Of a stretch of 64,000 nt of DNA, positions 11,242 through 25,197 are shown one piece after another. Location: assembly GCF_037975245.1 (NCBI RefSeq), contig NC_092572.1, positions 5,357,001 through 5,421,000 of the forward strand. Direction: 5' to 3'. Below the pieces are notes generated by a model that was not told the origin of the DNA, did not search any database, and was given only the letters and a program-made list of their open reading frames with translations. The number at the start of each line of letters is the position of its first letter. Position 1 is the stretch's first letter. This DNA comes from Apostichopus japonicus (taxonomy: Eukaryota > Echinodermata > Holothuroidea > Aspidochirotida > Stichopodidae). A program made the position numbers and the translations under genes.

Positions 11242-11414
11242 CTCAGTAAATGTTGTCAGCAGATGGTGACGGTGAATTGGCATTAGTGGCTCAAGACCAA
11301 CAAAAAGTCGAGTAGTTTGTTTTATGACGTCATTATCCACTTCTATATTTGGAGCTGATATATTCCGCAAGGCAAATATGGAATCAATGTAACAGAGTAA
11401 TTGAGATAACGAGG
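11242..11414 (-). CDS. Gene A, internal exon candidate
   Basis: A 173-bp exon on the minus strand. The acceptor is a pyrimidine-containing stretch ending CACATAACAG, and the donor is ACTGAG followed by GTATAG. The only open reading starts in phase 1 (two bases complete a codon) and leaves in phase 0. It encodes 57 residues, including SLSQLLCYIDSIFALRN, SAPNIEVDNDVIKQTTRLF and EPLMPIHRHHLLTTFTE. The text is well mixed and helix-forming, unlike AT-driven chance frames nearby. Its entry phase matches the exit phase of the signal-peptide exon at 26794-26941, so they could belong to one transcript, with or without exons between. I do not recognise the family. The gene would continue to lower coordinates. 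Confidence 0.5.
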
Positions 11415-14400
11415 CTGTTATGTGAAGCAGAGTGTTTGTAATAACGGCCCAAATGTAAGCGCGTTTGGCTCGCGAACAGATCAAATGTCCTTATGAAATC
11501 GCAGTACATCGTCATTAAGTTGTGCGACCATCAGGATATCAAAGCGGGTGGGGAGTGGGGGATGGGGGTGGGGAAGTCTACATTTCCCAACTGTTTTAGG
11601 TAGAGGGTATGATCTTTTATGGAAGTGCCAGAGGAGAGTGAATTCTTTTATAAAGGAAATGATGTGTCCATGGTGTCGTAGAAGCAGGCTCTCATGTAGT
11701 GGGAGTGGGCGGGAGACGTTGGGGGGGGGGGGGGTGAATCAGGTTCTCCCCTTCGCTAAAACAATAGTTGTTCAGAAGTCAACTGTTGTCAGGCATATTT
11801 AGACTATACATGAGATCTTAACGCAAGGTTCTGGGTTAATACATAGGCTTACTCTTCAATGTTGAATGATCTAACTCTTCCCGGACTGGAATGTCAATAA
11901 TACTCTGACGGATCCAGGGTGGGGCTATAATCCCAGGCCCCGCCCCTTTTTCTAACACCAGTCAATGTAATCATAGTTCCGGCATGTTAGACAAATATTC
12001 CGACGTCATTATTGTGGTTCTTAGAATTTTCTTTTCTGGTGACGACATCTTTTGGCTTCATATCTTGTTCTGTGCGGTACTTATATGTTATGATATCAGA
12101 TCAAACAAAAACTTGTTATAACTTTTACCGCCAAAAGCTTCCCATCTTTGCTCAAGTTACCATTAAATAGGGTTTATAACTGTTTGCTTGGTATCGTTTC
12201 GACCTCTAGAAGATAGTTGTTATATTATTTACGCCGAGTTATCGATTAGGCTTTTCTCTAGGCGTTTAGGGTTATTACAATATTAACGCAAAGGGGAAAA
12301 TCTTTTGTATAGCGATATATATCACAGGCTTTCAGGCAATGCGTATATCTCTGTCAAAATCTTCCTGGAGGGTGTTTCTGATATTAAGGAGATTATAGTT
12401 GCTATTGCGGTAGGCTATATGACAACATTTCACCCCCGAGAGTTGATGGTAAAGAGTTTGACAAACTGACACGGTTTTCATTTAAATGCGGATATAAAAA
12501 AAAAAATAAGCTGATGCGTAGGAGGTTAAAAAATCACAGTATTATTAGGAAAGGACTTCTATAAAATCGATGTCGAGTAAATGCTTGAAAGAATAATAAA
12601 ATACTCGTTATTTATCAACGTGAAAAAGAAAGAAAGAAAATAAACTGAAGTTATTTGAGCAAGGATTTGTGTCTAGCTGAGAGAATCATTTGAACAAGTT
12701 GTTGGTTTAGCGTTGTCGTGTAAAGCAATATTTTGTTTCGGTTGAGTTCAGGCGCGGATCTAGGTGAGTGTATACCCATCCCCCTTTAGTTTTCCCCCAC
12801 ACAGACAATTTAAAGTAATATATTAGCACAATTTTGCTTGAAGACCTCATTATAGACCTAATTTATAGCCCAAATAAGCCTCAGAATTCACCATCTCAGG
12901 CCTAATTGTTTCTCGTGGGTCATCTCCCTCCCCTTCATGGGAGTGAGCTTCAACAGCCCACGAGGCTCACTCTCCTTTTTAAACTCTTTGGCCCCCCCCT
13001 TCTGCCCCCTAGATTTGCATATAAAACTATAGAGTAGGTGACCAAATATAGGCAAGTGTTTCCTTCGGTAATGGGTAGCAGGTTCTCATATGAGAAAATT
13101 CTATTAGATTTATCAGAACACGAAACGCATCATTCATCCTGCTGTCTGCATTTTGTTCAGTTCAGTCGAGTTTTCTCATTACTGCGCAGTACCTGTGAAA
13201 TTTCTATGTTACTGACCATCCCATATAGGCCTCCTATATCAGTGTGCGTACGCTATCAAATGAGTTTGCACATTGCGTTGAAAACCTGTTAATTTAGAAA
13301 CAATTACCGGCTTTCCAATTAGAAAATAAACCCGTTAAAATGTAAAGCGAAACTTAACTGTACACAATTGTACAATATAAACAAAGAAATCATGACTAAA
13401 AACCATCATTAGTTTACGGAAACTTCCAAGCTCAAAGTCGGCAATAACTGACGATGCTATACAGTGATGTCAATTACGAATCGGACGTGACAGAAACTTC
13501 CCACATGGACATTGATTGGTCAATTTGAACAACTCTTTATATTGAAATGTTGAAAAGCTAACTTTTTGGAACATGCCGTGGATTACATCGAAGGCATATA
13601 ATGCCTTAGGACTATAGCGTAAATCTAGTAAATAATTGACTGCATTTATACACCTTGTCATGATTGATACGAAAGTCTAATACACCTACTAACGTTACTC
13701 GTTAGTAATACACTAATAGTATGTATAGGTTGCAAATAATATACATATGGTTTGCCCGAGTTAGGCTAGCTAGCGCGTTCGTGTTCACGAAAGCTTCAAC
13801 ACGCGTACTGAATATTGTATATGTCTATTAAAAGGTTATTTTTCATTTTACCGGAGTTTTTGATTGATAGTTATCGTAACGTGCAAAGGAAATTGCTCAA
13901 ACGCATGGCTTAGTTACATCTAGTAGAATAAGGCAAGTGCATCAATGTACGTATAAAATGAGCGAAACAAGCAGGTTGTTATTGCCTTACGTCACGTGGT
14001 AGAGATGATTTGATTGGTAGATTTTAACATATTAATAAGAAAGGTGTTGTTAGCATGCATAGTTGTTTGGGGCAACAAAACTGTCAATTTTACGAAAAAG
14101 GTTAATTACTCGTTAATTGGGGTTCGTGGAGTAAAAATTCTATCAAAGTAATATCTCTCTCATCAATCGCTAGCTGCTGATATGTAAATAATTGTAAGTG
14201 ACAATGGAATGCTAAAATGTCCAGATAAACGCAATATGGACTTTTAATTGTGTACATTAATTCAAACAGTCTGTTGCTGGTCTCTCTGTGTGATTTACTG
14301 TTACAGCTGTACACAAATAAAATGCCACTAAATAATAGAAATCATAAAATACACATTCCTAATTTCCTTTTGTGATTAAATTATATCGAAATTTACTAAA

Positions 14401-17400
14401 TGTATGGAATCACGAACCGTTAACAATGTAGTCGTTATCGATTAATGGGGTCGTAAGAACCGAATAAACTTCGAATCTTTGTCCACAGACGGAGGTCTTC
14501 TGACTAAAGCATAGCTAATATTCCAGTCACGACACAATTGTCTTTAATTTACACCTGTCGTATTTACCCTTAGGATGTGACTACCCTTCTGACCTAATAG
14601 ATAATCTTTCTTTGGGGAATTTCCGTTCAACCGTGAGGCTTTATGTTCTGTCATCGATTTTTGCTTCTTTTACAACAATCCTCATTAGAATTTTAAAGCG
14701 TTCGGTTTAAATAAAGGTTTAATTTATTTATTTATCTTCCTTTTTTGCCGAGGGGGGGGGGGAGGCGTTAGTGAAAAACCAGGTTATCTATATCAGAAGA
14801 TATTCCGTAACACCTCCCGGTTCAAAGTTGACACTTGAAACGTCGATCGTTGCCGTTGAATAGCTTTTAGTATAATGGCAAGTAAGAAAGATCTTAGCGT
14901 ATCTGTTGATCATGATTCAGAAGCAATTTAGGCTCTCAAGTAACGAATTTCCAGATAAACGTATCCCCTAAATGCCTTCATAGATCACAGCTATAGACAT
15001 TTACAGGCTGATAAATGTCTTTGGATGTCCAGCTTTTTTTGGGCAATTACATTGTACTACAAATATTGTACAAATATATAAACATTGTACACATATATAT
15101 ATATATTTTTTTTATATATATATATATATTAGTGTGAATAATTATTTGTTGCCAAGGGAGAGGAAGCGATGGGGGTGGGGTTGGGGGGGGGGTTGGCGGA
15201 AGAAAAAAAATGTAATTTGAACATTTCACAAGAGATACGTTTGGTAACGTTAGTTATAATTATGCTTCATTGTCTACCGAAATACTACTTTATATAAAAC
15301 ATTGTTTATACTTTTCCAGTCATTTTTCCTACTTTACATTTACTGACATAAATAAATGAAATAAAAGTGGAAAAATACAATGTACCTTCAAAACGCGAAT
15401 CGGTTTCACATTTTCCGCTATAGAAATTGTAAAACCGTCTCACTAAATTGACCTATTTAGACTATTTTGGGAAGTAAATTGAATTATGGCGTTAACCATG
15501 GTCTCGATTAGTTTCATTTCAGTAGGCCCACCAAAGTATCAACCTATACTCCCTCTGTTCGTCAAGAAAATGTTGCTAATGACGCCCACATGTCCATCAA
15601 AAAAGAGGTAGAGTGACACTTTCTGCATGCCCTTGCGAGGGAACTTTGTTAATTCATTAGACATCACATCCAAACATGCAGGTGTCACACATCATTGGTA
15701 ATTCATATGGCTTGCAGGAATACATCTTGATGCAGACGTGATTACGAAGGGTAAGATAACTCAGTTGGGTTTATCAGCGAGAGCGTTTATGAAAGGATTA
15801 GTTTATATAAGGAGGATCATAAGTACCGTGAGTAAACAGTGTACAATAATCAATCCAGACCTCCCAGATCAAAGGAGAAAAAACCGAGAATAAAAGATAC
15901 CCCAAGTCAATAAAAAACGAGATGAAATGAGAAAGGGCCCTTAAGAGCAACTAGAAACAGAAGAGAAAGCAGGAAATTGTTGTTAATTGTTCCTCCTGCT
16001 GTTGGCAAATGTTAAAATACTGAGGACATGTTGCTTTCACTACAATATTACCATTTACATTAGTTGTAGTGACAAAGTTGTGCCATGATTTTTTGGAGCT
16101 TTCTTCAAATTTATCCAGTTATAAAGAAATTATGAAGCAACTATGAATTCTTAAAATAAAAATAAAAATAATTGCAGGGTGAAATTATGCTAATTCTAAA
16201 GATAGCAATTTGTAACGCTAAGCAATACCACAAATGTCTTGTCCCAAAAGTGACAACAGAAAATCCATTTCTTAAGTCTGAAATGAGGAGAGATACTCCG
16301 GTAGCAGACACTATGACATATGGAAACGACAGATAATCCACACTGTTTAGTTGAAAACGCTATCTCCCAATATCTTGTTCATCAGTCAAGATATGGTTGG
16401 TTGAATGGAACGTATTTTGGCTGGCGCTAAACCCTGTAGTCCTCCCTGCGGTGGAACGCAACAGGTGTTCTGTGATGTAAAAGATGCTAAATGTTTTTCA
16501 AAAGATATAACTTGCTCTTGTTGATCTATCTTTAATGCGAATTGATACATTTGGAATGTTTGCTTTGCTGTCATAGTTATAAAAAAAAAACGCAACAGCT
16601 TAAGAGGGAAACTAACCGCTAGGCTTTCCTGCTAAGAGAATACCGTTTTGCATGAGGCTCTTTGCGACAGAAGCAACACGGATGCTTGAAATCATTTCTT
16701 TCAGCCTTAAAAATCAATTGAAAAAAAAAAACTAGAAAATTCGGGGAAGGTAGCTTTAACTAGTGTGTGAGATTATCAGTCTCTAATATAAGGTCACTGC
16801 AGAACTCCTAGGTACATTTCTCCTTTAAAGGCCGCCGCTTCTCAAGTTCTCAAGTGAAATCAGTTCATGGCACATTGTGACGTCATGATGAACGTCCATT
16901 CTGGTTCCGTTCTATAGCTAGTATTATACACCAATGTATGTGGTGGCGTCATGCAAAAGATACAGCATGATTGAATTTCTCAGTCAAATTAAAACGACAA
17001 AACACTTTGTTTGTTTGCTGGTCTGTAAATAACTGTTTGCTACTGCTATTCCTTATCCATCCCCACTCCCCTTTCTCTCGCACTCCACACTTTTCACACC
17101 GTTAGTAGGCCTAATCCCAGTTAGCAGAAGAGTCGCCAATTTTTAAACTTAGAATTGAACAATTACAAAATAAAATAAGCTATCACATGATTTTGAGCAA
17201 ATAATCATGTCTCACTCTTTTGCATATGAAAGCAAAAGTTTGGTTCATATCCTAACCACCAATTTTGCTAACATTTACATTGTTTGATGAAGCAAGTTTC
17301 CAATAGTGACGTCATTCATGACGTCATTGACGCTCAAGCTAGCCAGCAAGAATACAAACAGAAAACTTTTCCCTCACACTAGAACAGCATGATATATTAA

Positions 17401-20400
17401 TTACATCTATTTGCCGATCTTCACATCGTAGAGATCGTTCTCATTTATCTTTTGTCTCAATTATTATTTGTTTAAGCTGTATTTTTAGAGTTTTCCAAGC
17501 AGCATCAGTATTTGCTCTTCTTTGACAATTTATTCCGCTAATTTAATATTGACTTACTTGCACCTACGGCTTGTGTTTTTCTTCTAATTTTTTTCCATAA
17601 ATTAAGAACTTTAGATTTCATCTCTCGTCATATTTCCAAGAAAACCTACGTCCTTGCGTTCAGTGAAGCAGGTCGTAGTGTAATAGGACTATTTCAAACA
17701 TCACTCCAAACTTACACTATACTGTCGTAAGTAACGTAATATGACGTCATAACAGTAACGATCAAATGAAGCAATCAAGCCGTAGGTCCATTCGATAACA
17801 AAGTCTCCCTGATATGTCGTTAATGTAAAAGAAAGGGTAATGCGATATTCTGATGACAGGCAATGGTTTGATCAAATAATTTACTTAAATCACATATAAC
17901 TCCCATGACACGGTGTGATAACATCCTTTTACGCAATGGTATATATTTATATATACACACATTTGTAAATATTATTTTATGTAATTAGTCTGCTAAGAGG
18001 AAATCAAGGCCATTATCATTACAATTAAACTGAAGATATCTCTGGGCTTTATTTACAACAAACTGTTTATTTCATCAAGTATTGGAAGACCTTCTTGCCA
18101 AAATAATTAGCGTTTCAATAAATCTTTGAAATTATCATTAGAGACGAGCTCATTGTCAGCCAAGTTGAAAATTGCAAATTGTGTATCACACGACAAGAAG
18201 AAATCGAAACAAAAATATGATGGCATAAAATTTATGACATGAAATCACGATGGTGTTGATGAACGTATGCCATGAGGACATGTCATGTTACCTGTGATGG
18301 TATGATTTAAAAAACATCGTTCGCAAGCACGGACCAGGAGCGGAGGAGGGAGGGGGTGGGGGGGGGGGGGGGTGAGTGATATACATCCCAAATTCAACCC
18401 ATCACAAAACATAAGTAAAAGTGGCTATCAAGACAAACAGGCAACCTTGCGTGTTCATCTCATTGTAGACCAAAGTTATAGACCATATATCCTCAGCATG
18501 CACAGTTTCATGTCTAAAATTGTATTTCTCTTTTGTGCTTGGTGGAGGGAGGGGAGCAGTAGGAGGGGGGGGGGTAAGACCCGATACCCTATACAATAGT
18601 AGGGCCACAAATGCTCCCTTTTAAAATGTTGTATCTGGCCCCTGTTCCTAACCATATACCAACAATCATACCCAATTCGTTTTGGTACAGGGAGGCGTCA
18701 CTAAAAATATAGTTTATTTGGTGTCACATGTTAATTGGGATTAATAACATTTCAAAATATGCTGGGTACAGTCACTTGGTTGGAGGTGTCTCCACAAATA
18801 ATACATAAAAACATAATATGCACTTTATTCGGTTTTTAAATTAAAAATATGCTATTATCATTATTGACTTTATTTGATAACAAGGGCATGTAAAGAGTAC
18901 CGTATAATCTATGTTAACCTAGGGTTATACGTTAACTACTGTCATTCGATACGTTTAAATCTAAAGCTGAAATGAATTAAACGTGTAATTTGGATAGCCA
19001 ACTCGACGTAGGTATAAACAATTGGTTTCCCCCACATTCCAATTTTGCAACTTAGTTACGTATCAATAACGATATTAAAGCCGCCATCTTAGTTCATCTT
19101 TCATATTTATATTTTCTTCTATACTATACTTCCGAAAGTGAAATCCCTTAAGAAAGTTGCTCGTCGGTTTTACCAGTTACACTTTATTTCAAATAATGAA
19201 ATTAAAAAAAAAATTTAAAAAAATACCTCTAGATTTTTTTGGCAATGTAATATTCATGTGTGCGCTGAAACGAGGCAATGGAAATCCAATCAAATTAAGT
19301 ATTTTCCTCATTAACTATTGTCTTAATTTAAACCGCTATTCACAGTTCTGTTATAATTACAAACAAATACATATGTTAGCCACACGCAAACTCTCATTTA
19401 TCATGTAACATCTCGTTTTCACAATTCTTAAATATAGGTTGGCGCTTGCAGAGACGGTCATGTTTGGCGGTTGTTACATGTCCTGGTTTAAATGTGTCAC
19501 TAAAGCTTTTAATTCCAACAAAATTGTAAGCTTTTTCCTTTTCATTTATCTTTTAAAGCACTTCAAACTTTGATGGAAAATTTTATATAAAGAAAATTGA
19601 CAAAGTAACGTAACAAAAACAAAATAATAGTTATCTTTTGTGCAATTTTTACTAGCATTTAACTTTCCCCTGTTGTGCTTATTTAAGTCATTACAACACG
19701 AGCTATTACAAATCAATGTACTGCAATTAAGGAACAACAGAGAAAATGAAGATATCAAACGTCCAAGGTTATCACAAATATTTTCATAACAAAAGAAAAC
19801 ACTACGTTTGATACGAAAACAGAAGAAGTTCTTGTCCTTTCTATAGCTGCGAGGATAATGCTAAAGAGCCGCAGGAAGTATCAACATAAAGCGGATTTCC
19901 CTTGACGTCACAAACAGTTGTAAACCCAGGTGGTCAGTAACGAAATTGTCATCTATAGGTTAATGCATCTATAGGTTAATGCAAATAAAGAGCATAAACT
20001 TGATTAAAATACGGTGACATCAAATTTGATGGAACCTTTCAAAGTTCAGAGTTTCGGAATTCTTTGAAAGAACTATAAGATCATAATATGGTTTCAATTG
20101 GGGTTGTAGGGGTATAATTCTGTAGTGTCTTTTCAAAAAGATGTTAATAACATAAACTATTACTAACATATCTTTCTTATTTGTATTTTTTGTAAGTAAT
20201 TTCGTCTGATTGTGTACATCGCAGACATTGTGTAAGGGTCATATTTTTTATTACCACTTTTTATATTGACAGAAATGTAACAAATTAGGAGTTCAGGTTA
20301 GCCCGTACACGCAAACGTATATACTATGTCTCATTGTTAAACAAAATAATACTAATACATAGCAAAATTGGGTAAGCAAGCGATAAGGTGTGTATGTATA

Positions 20401-21936
20401 CGATTAATGACAAACCGATAAACTTATCTGCTTCTGAAATGATTGATCAACGCAAACATTTCCTGGAAAGATGTTTCTTAATTTCTTTTTTTTTTCTGCA
20501 GGTATGTTGAGTTTCTGCCAAACCGGTTATTATTGTAGCCTCTTCTCGTCCGTCATTTCAGAGGAGGCGAATAGTTGTAGAGAAACATCATAATCACATG
20601 AACAGGGGCGTGTATGGAATGAGGGCGAACAAGGGTGAATGAAGAACAGTGTTAACATGATGAGAGTATCTATGGAATTGGGTGTAAATGGGTAGAATAT
20701 CTATAGATAATGAGCGAGGGAGGGTCAATATATTAAGGAGAAGAAACCACGATGTTTTTTTCGAGCAATGAGGGTGTTCAAAGCGTTGGCTTACTGCAGC
20801 TATTTTATGTAGTTGGTGGTAGAGGTCACACTATAGTTAGATATGCCCTGCAGAAATCTAACGAAAAAAGTCACAGTAAGCAAAGAGTTATATGTGCAAA
20901 TATAGGCGAATGCTTACATAAATGTGACAGTGAGATCCCATACTGGGTTTGTCTTCCAAACGTACATATTCGGGTCAGCGGTGTAACGATTAACGTGCAT
21001 GGGGCCTGAAGGCCAAGGATTAGATGTAGCCTTCTTACTATAGACCAAATATGGGTGAAGGTAGTTTAATTAAACTAGTATTAAACAATTTATTTTAAAT
21101 TACGTCTTCAACATTTCAATTAATCATACAATGTGTCCTATAAGTTAGGAAGAAATACAGTGACAACAATGGGAAAAGGACGAGATTTTATCATCTTAAT
21201 TCTATATTTTCTTGTAAATGTAACGTAAAGTACGGGTCAGATACTGCAACAATTTTTATCTAAGAGGGCATTAAACAAACCAACATTACTCTTGTCCCTA
21301 CATACTGTATTTTACTCATCCATACACTCCCTACCCTGTCACGTGAACACATTTATATTACGTTTTGCGATATGTTATTACTTTAACCTTCAGTTCCTTT
21401 ACTTTTAAACTAAGTGATGTCCTGTCCAAAACATTTTCGATTATTCTCCATCATTGTATTCCATTTCTTTACTCCGATAGCCACGTGACGGTTATTAATG
21501 TGCTCATGGAGAATATTAAAATTAGGGCGTCCTGCTATGCCTCGTCGTATTCAGCTTAGGAACCTTGAACGGTTCCGTTTGTTAAAGTATGGTATTACTG
21601 TAAGGAACGCATATCTTGTCCACTGTATCGTCCGACAGTTGCAATGACTGGTAATAGTTTTAGTCAAAGTTATTTCCATGAATTAATTCCAGGAAACTCC
21701 GATAACATCCACGGATTCTTCCACTTGAATTACAGACGCACAGTAGATTAGGCATCGCAAGACACATTCCTTGGGTTAAGTCTATGACGTAAAAAACAAG
21801 AAGGAGAAAAGATTTAATGTCTATATGTGCAGATAAGTTATGTATGACTTTATATGTATATGAGGAGAATGCGATGTTTGCAATGATGCTAAGTTAGTGG
21901 GTGACTAATGTAAGTTCTGATTCAGCTCTGGACAAG

Positions 21937-21971
<35 letters not shown>
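11415..21971. other. Long non-coding interval, probably gene A intron
   Basis: If the exons at 11.2 and 26.8 kb belong together, this is intronic. It holds long G-runs (11718-11731, about 14751-14761, 18358-18372, 18567-18575), a (TA)n run at about 15093-15129, a 17-bp duplication near 19954-19983, and full TGACGTCA palindromes at 16878, 17307, 17319, 17742 and 19903. Fragments such as GACGGATCCAGGG near 11909 and GCGCGGATCTAGG near 12753 resemble degenerate hAT-type ends, but no matching partner end was found. No further exon could be supported. Confidence 0.4.
21938..21971. repeat. (TA)n microsatellite
   Basis: A short TA tract directly abutting the low-coordinate end of the second SINE-like copy. 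Confidence 0.9.
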
Positions 21972-21974
<3 letters not shown>

Positions 21975-22217
21975 AATGAAAATCGTAATGAGTTGGAAAA
22001 TCAAGAACAGTGAAAAAACTTTCAGCCTCCACCGGGATTCGAACCACGGGCCTCCCGCTCTGTACGCGGACACCCTAACCACTAGGCTATGGACGCTGAT
22101 TGTATGTCCAGAGGTTCGAAACCGGTAAGGAAGATCGTAATTCCACTGTAGGCGTTTGTCACCTATATCGAACAATACTAGTTCTGTTTTTGGTGACATA
22201 TTTTGCCCTACTCTAGA
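21972..22217 (-). repeat. tRNA-related SINE-like repeat, copy 2
   Basis: The same 246-bp unit as at 4531-4776, with only scattered substitutions (for example CCTTCTGCT versus CCTCCCGCT, and AACCGCTAGG versus AACCACTAGG). The minus strand has the B-box match GGTTCGAATCC. The copy has (TA)n sequence just outside both borders. Confidence 0.8.
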
Positions 22218-22232
22218 TATATACTACTACCC

Positions 22233-22234
<2 letters not shown>

Positions 22235-22309
<75 letters not shown>
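22235..22309. repeat. (TA)n microsatellite
   Basis: About 75 bp of pure TA dinucleotides just beyond the second SINE-like copy. Confidence 0.95.
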
Positions 22310-22311
<2 letters not shown>

Positions 22312-23091
22312 GAACTCAGTGTGAACCAGCATAATGCGTTATCATGCCGTTTGATATAGAAAGCAATTCATCGGCAAAGAGGAGATCGACACTTTTATAA
22401 TTCGAGAGTGGTATAACAGAGTGCTAAGAAAGCGGTTTTTATGTAAAGTAATTGTTAGAACGCTCATTGTATACATGACACCCACGATAATATACATTCA
22501 AACACATATGAATTAACTTTACTCTAATAATTAATGTATACATTGCTATATATGATGTATAAAACATTGTGATGTTTACTTGACACAGTACATTTAATGT
22601 CCTCATTAGGGGACGTTGGACCTTTGGATTTGCATCAGCAGAAAGCAGTTCATGTAATTAAAAAATGTTTATTTCTCGTTCCATGCGTGTTTACATTGAG
22701 AAGAAACCATTACCAATAATGGTATGCTAGCTCCATAGTATACCCGCACATAATTTTACTTAGTCGTAAAGCAAACGTATGGTCTCAACTTTCAATAAAT
22801 CATGAAACAAATTTGCTGTGGCAATTTCTTCATGACAATTGAAACTATATCGTGTGAATGCAGTTGAAAACCTTTTCAACATTGACTATAGGTGACCCTT
22901 TGACCCCCTGGAGGAGTCAGCCTGGTTATCGATACGTAAGCGATGCATTCCACCGAGACTATTGATTACAATACTCCAGTCGTTTTTTGTGGTGATAATA
23001 CATTGATTTACAAATACGATTTAGCCGAAACATTGCTTTAAATGATTCTCTCCTGCAGGGATTCACAGATATCATTTTGTAACAAAATAAT

Positions 23092-23166
23092 AGGAGAAGA
23101 AGAAAAAGAAGAAGGAGAAGAAGAAGAAGACGAAGAAGAAGAGGAAGTAGGAGAAGAAAGAGAGAG
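23092..23166. repeat. (GAA)n purine tract
   Basis: About 75 bp of GAA/GGA repeats. It produces Glu-rich and Leu-rich frames on the two strands that are not genes. Confidence 0.9.
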
Positions 23167-24034
23167 CAAATCAAACCATATTCGAGTAAATCAAACATTG
23201 AATCGCTACGAACTTCTGTCATATATTAATTGTCGATGAAAAACCGAAGAGTGATGGAAAATTATAAACGAATTTGAAACGAGCAAAGGAAAAAAAATCT
23301 TTGCCCTTTCAAGTTGATGTTTATTAAATGTATCGAGAAGCATGAAACTTCCAAGAAGATATAGAATTGACGAGTGATCGTAAGAGGTGTGTAATGACAT
23401 GAACACGAAACATTCAACTGAAATCATTTTGACGATATTTCTCTCGAAGTATAAGTGGTTAAATCCATTTTTCGTCAATTAATATCTCATAAAAATGCCA
23501 AGCCTTAGTTTCATATGTACCAATTGTTTCTCGGAAGTATATTGATTTACAGAAATTCAGCAAAACGATTAAAGACGATTTTGCAAGATTTGTCAATAAG
23601 TTGAATTCTGGTAGAGAGTATAATCATTCAGTATGTGGAGTATTTTCCGTCCGAGTTGTAATAAAGATGGCGATATTCTACAATCAACCATTTCAATGTG
23701 AGCCAGGAAGCCATTTTGCTTCTAAACCAGCCAGCACTTACAAACCTCTCTGAACAATGCAATTCTTTGACCAGGTTGTCTCCGTAGAATTGCTAACTTC
23801 TGTCGGACTAAATAGTTTCATGCAGTATATACATAAGTCTATCATCACCTGTTCCCGTCATCTTTAAAATGTTTCATTGCTCGATGATCAAAATGCTCAC
23901 AACGGATGGTATGTTACGATATGTCGTTTAATCATTACACAGACATGTGTAAGTCTTCCTGCGTCCTACAAAATACATGTGAGAGATGTAATTATGTGTA
24001 ATGTATTACATACTAAATCTGACGTAAACTAAAA

Positions 24035-24096
24035 GTTTCGTTTTCTATATGATGAAATGTGTATCGTTTCGTTTTCTATATGATGAAATGTGTATT
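24035..24096. repeat. 31-bp tandem duplication
   Basis: The unit starting GTTTCGTTTTCTATATGATG occurs twice back to back with almost no change, so it is a recent slippage-scale event. Confidence 0.85.
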
Positions 24097-24629
24097 GTGT
24101 CGTTTTTCCACATATCGATAATGGTGACGGACAGGTTTTCATAACATATTTATACAATTTAGGAGTTAGTTAACACTACAAGGGTGTTTAATTTTACTAG
24201 AGAAAGATTGTTCTTTTCATTGGCAGTTACTTCATTTCTAAATTAGTGGCCATCGAAATGATCCAAATTCACTTGAATACCATACCGCGATTTACATGGC
24301 ATTATTACTAACTACTCCACAAAGATGCATAAAAAATTTGAGAATCATTAACGATATCATTGGCGCCACCACCATGAACTCAGATAAGATCACGGAGTAG
24401 CTCCATAATCTATCTAACTTGATTGCGCTTATGACGTTTGCTTTGAAACTGATGGCGCTAAACTGTAATAGCATTGAATAAAATGACGCCCTAACAGACA
24501 CAAAGCATATTTTTGTTTTGTTTTTACCTTTGATACTATAATGAACCTGTAATCTTCACCAAATAGCTGTAAGGTAGATTCAATTCCGTTAGAAATATCG
24601 CAGATTTAATATTCTTTCAAACAAAGACC

Positions 24630-25189
24630 CATGGGCGCAGATCAGTCTTGGATAATGATAGGGACGTGCGTCTGTTCTCTGATACTATCTAAGCGGAGCG
24701 CGACCATGGGTTCGCGGGTAGCGCACAAGAAGGTTTATGGCAAATATACCTCCCAGATCGCCGGAAATAAGTCGTCTCAGACCCAATGATGCTCCCAAAC
24801 CTCCTTAAATGTTATATCTTATGGCTTAGAAATTTAGTTTGGGGAAATACATGGTCGTCTGCAGAAAAAAAAATCAGGGGATAAATAATTCAAGTAGACT
24901 TTTTGTATACGATGAGTCTGCGGGGTCCTCTCCCAGACAACAATTTTAGATTGCCACAAATGCAATTTCCGTCCAAGATTTAACAACCGTGGATAAATAT
25001 AATAAAATGAGAACTGCTGCATGTCATTTGCACAATGCTGGATCCAAATGCGCCAAAGTTCAATACAGGGGAATTTGAAATGCAGCGTTTGGTCCAACAA
25101 ATTGGTAGGGACACGGTATATCATGTCCTCACCACTGAACAAGTTGGTGGGGATGCGTCTCGCTGTCCCCGTCAGGATCTGCGCCCGTG
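24630..25189. mobile_element. hAT-type non-autonomous transposon with perfect TSD
   Basis: A 560-bp element. The left end reads CATGGGCGCAGATC and the complement of the right end reads CACGGGCGCAGATC (13 of 14 identical). It is flanked by perfect 8-bp direct repeats CAAAGACC at 24622-24629 and 25190-25197. An 8-bp duplication with CA-starting terminal inverted repeats is typical of hAT-superfamily transposition. No transposase is encoded, so it depends on a source elsewhere. Short open frames inside are not considered genes. Confidence 0.9.
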
Positions 25190-25197
25190 CAAAGACC

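Noticed and set aside
12753-13020. Possible hAT-type element starting GCGCGGATCTAGG
   Set aside because: A weakly similar inverted sequence exists near 13010, but no target duplication was found.
13470-13661. Minus-strand frame with plausible-looking protein text
   Set aside because: No donor or acceptor in suitable positions and no phase match to gene A exons.
14102-14314. Minus-strand frame ending in QLAIDERDITLIEF..., with an acceptor-like ACATATCAG inside
   Set aside because: It would be a terminal exon, but gene A appears to continue past it to 11.2 kb; too little support.
20480-20590. Excellent plus-strand acceptor (long T-run then CTGCAG) followed by an open frame
   Set aside because: The frame stops within about 30 codons and no upstream plus-strand exon is established.
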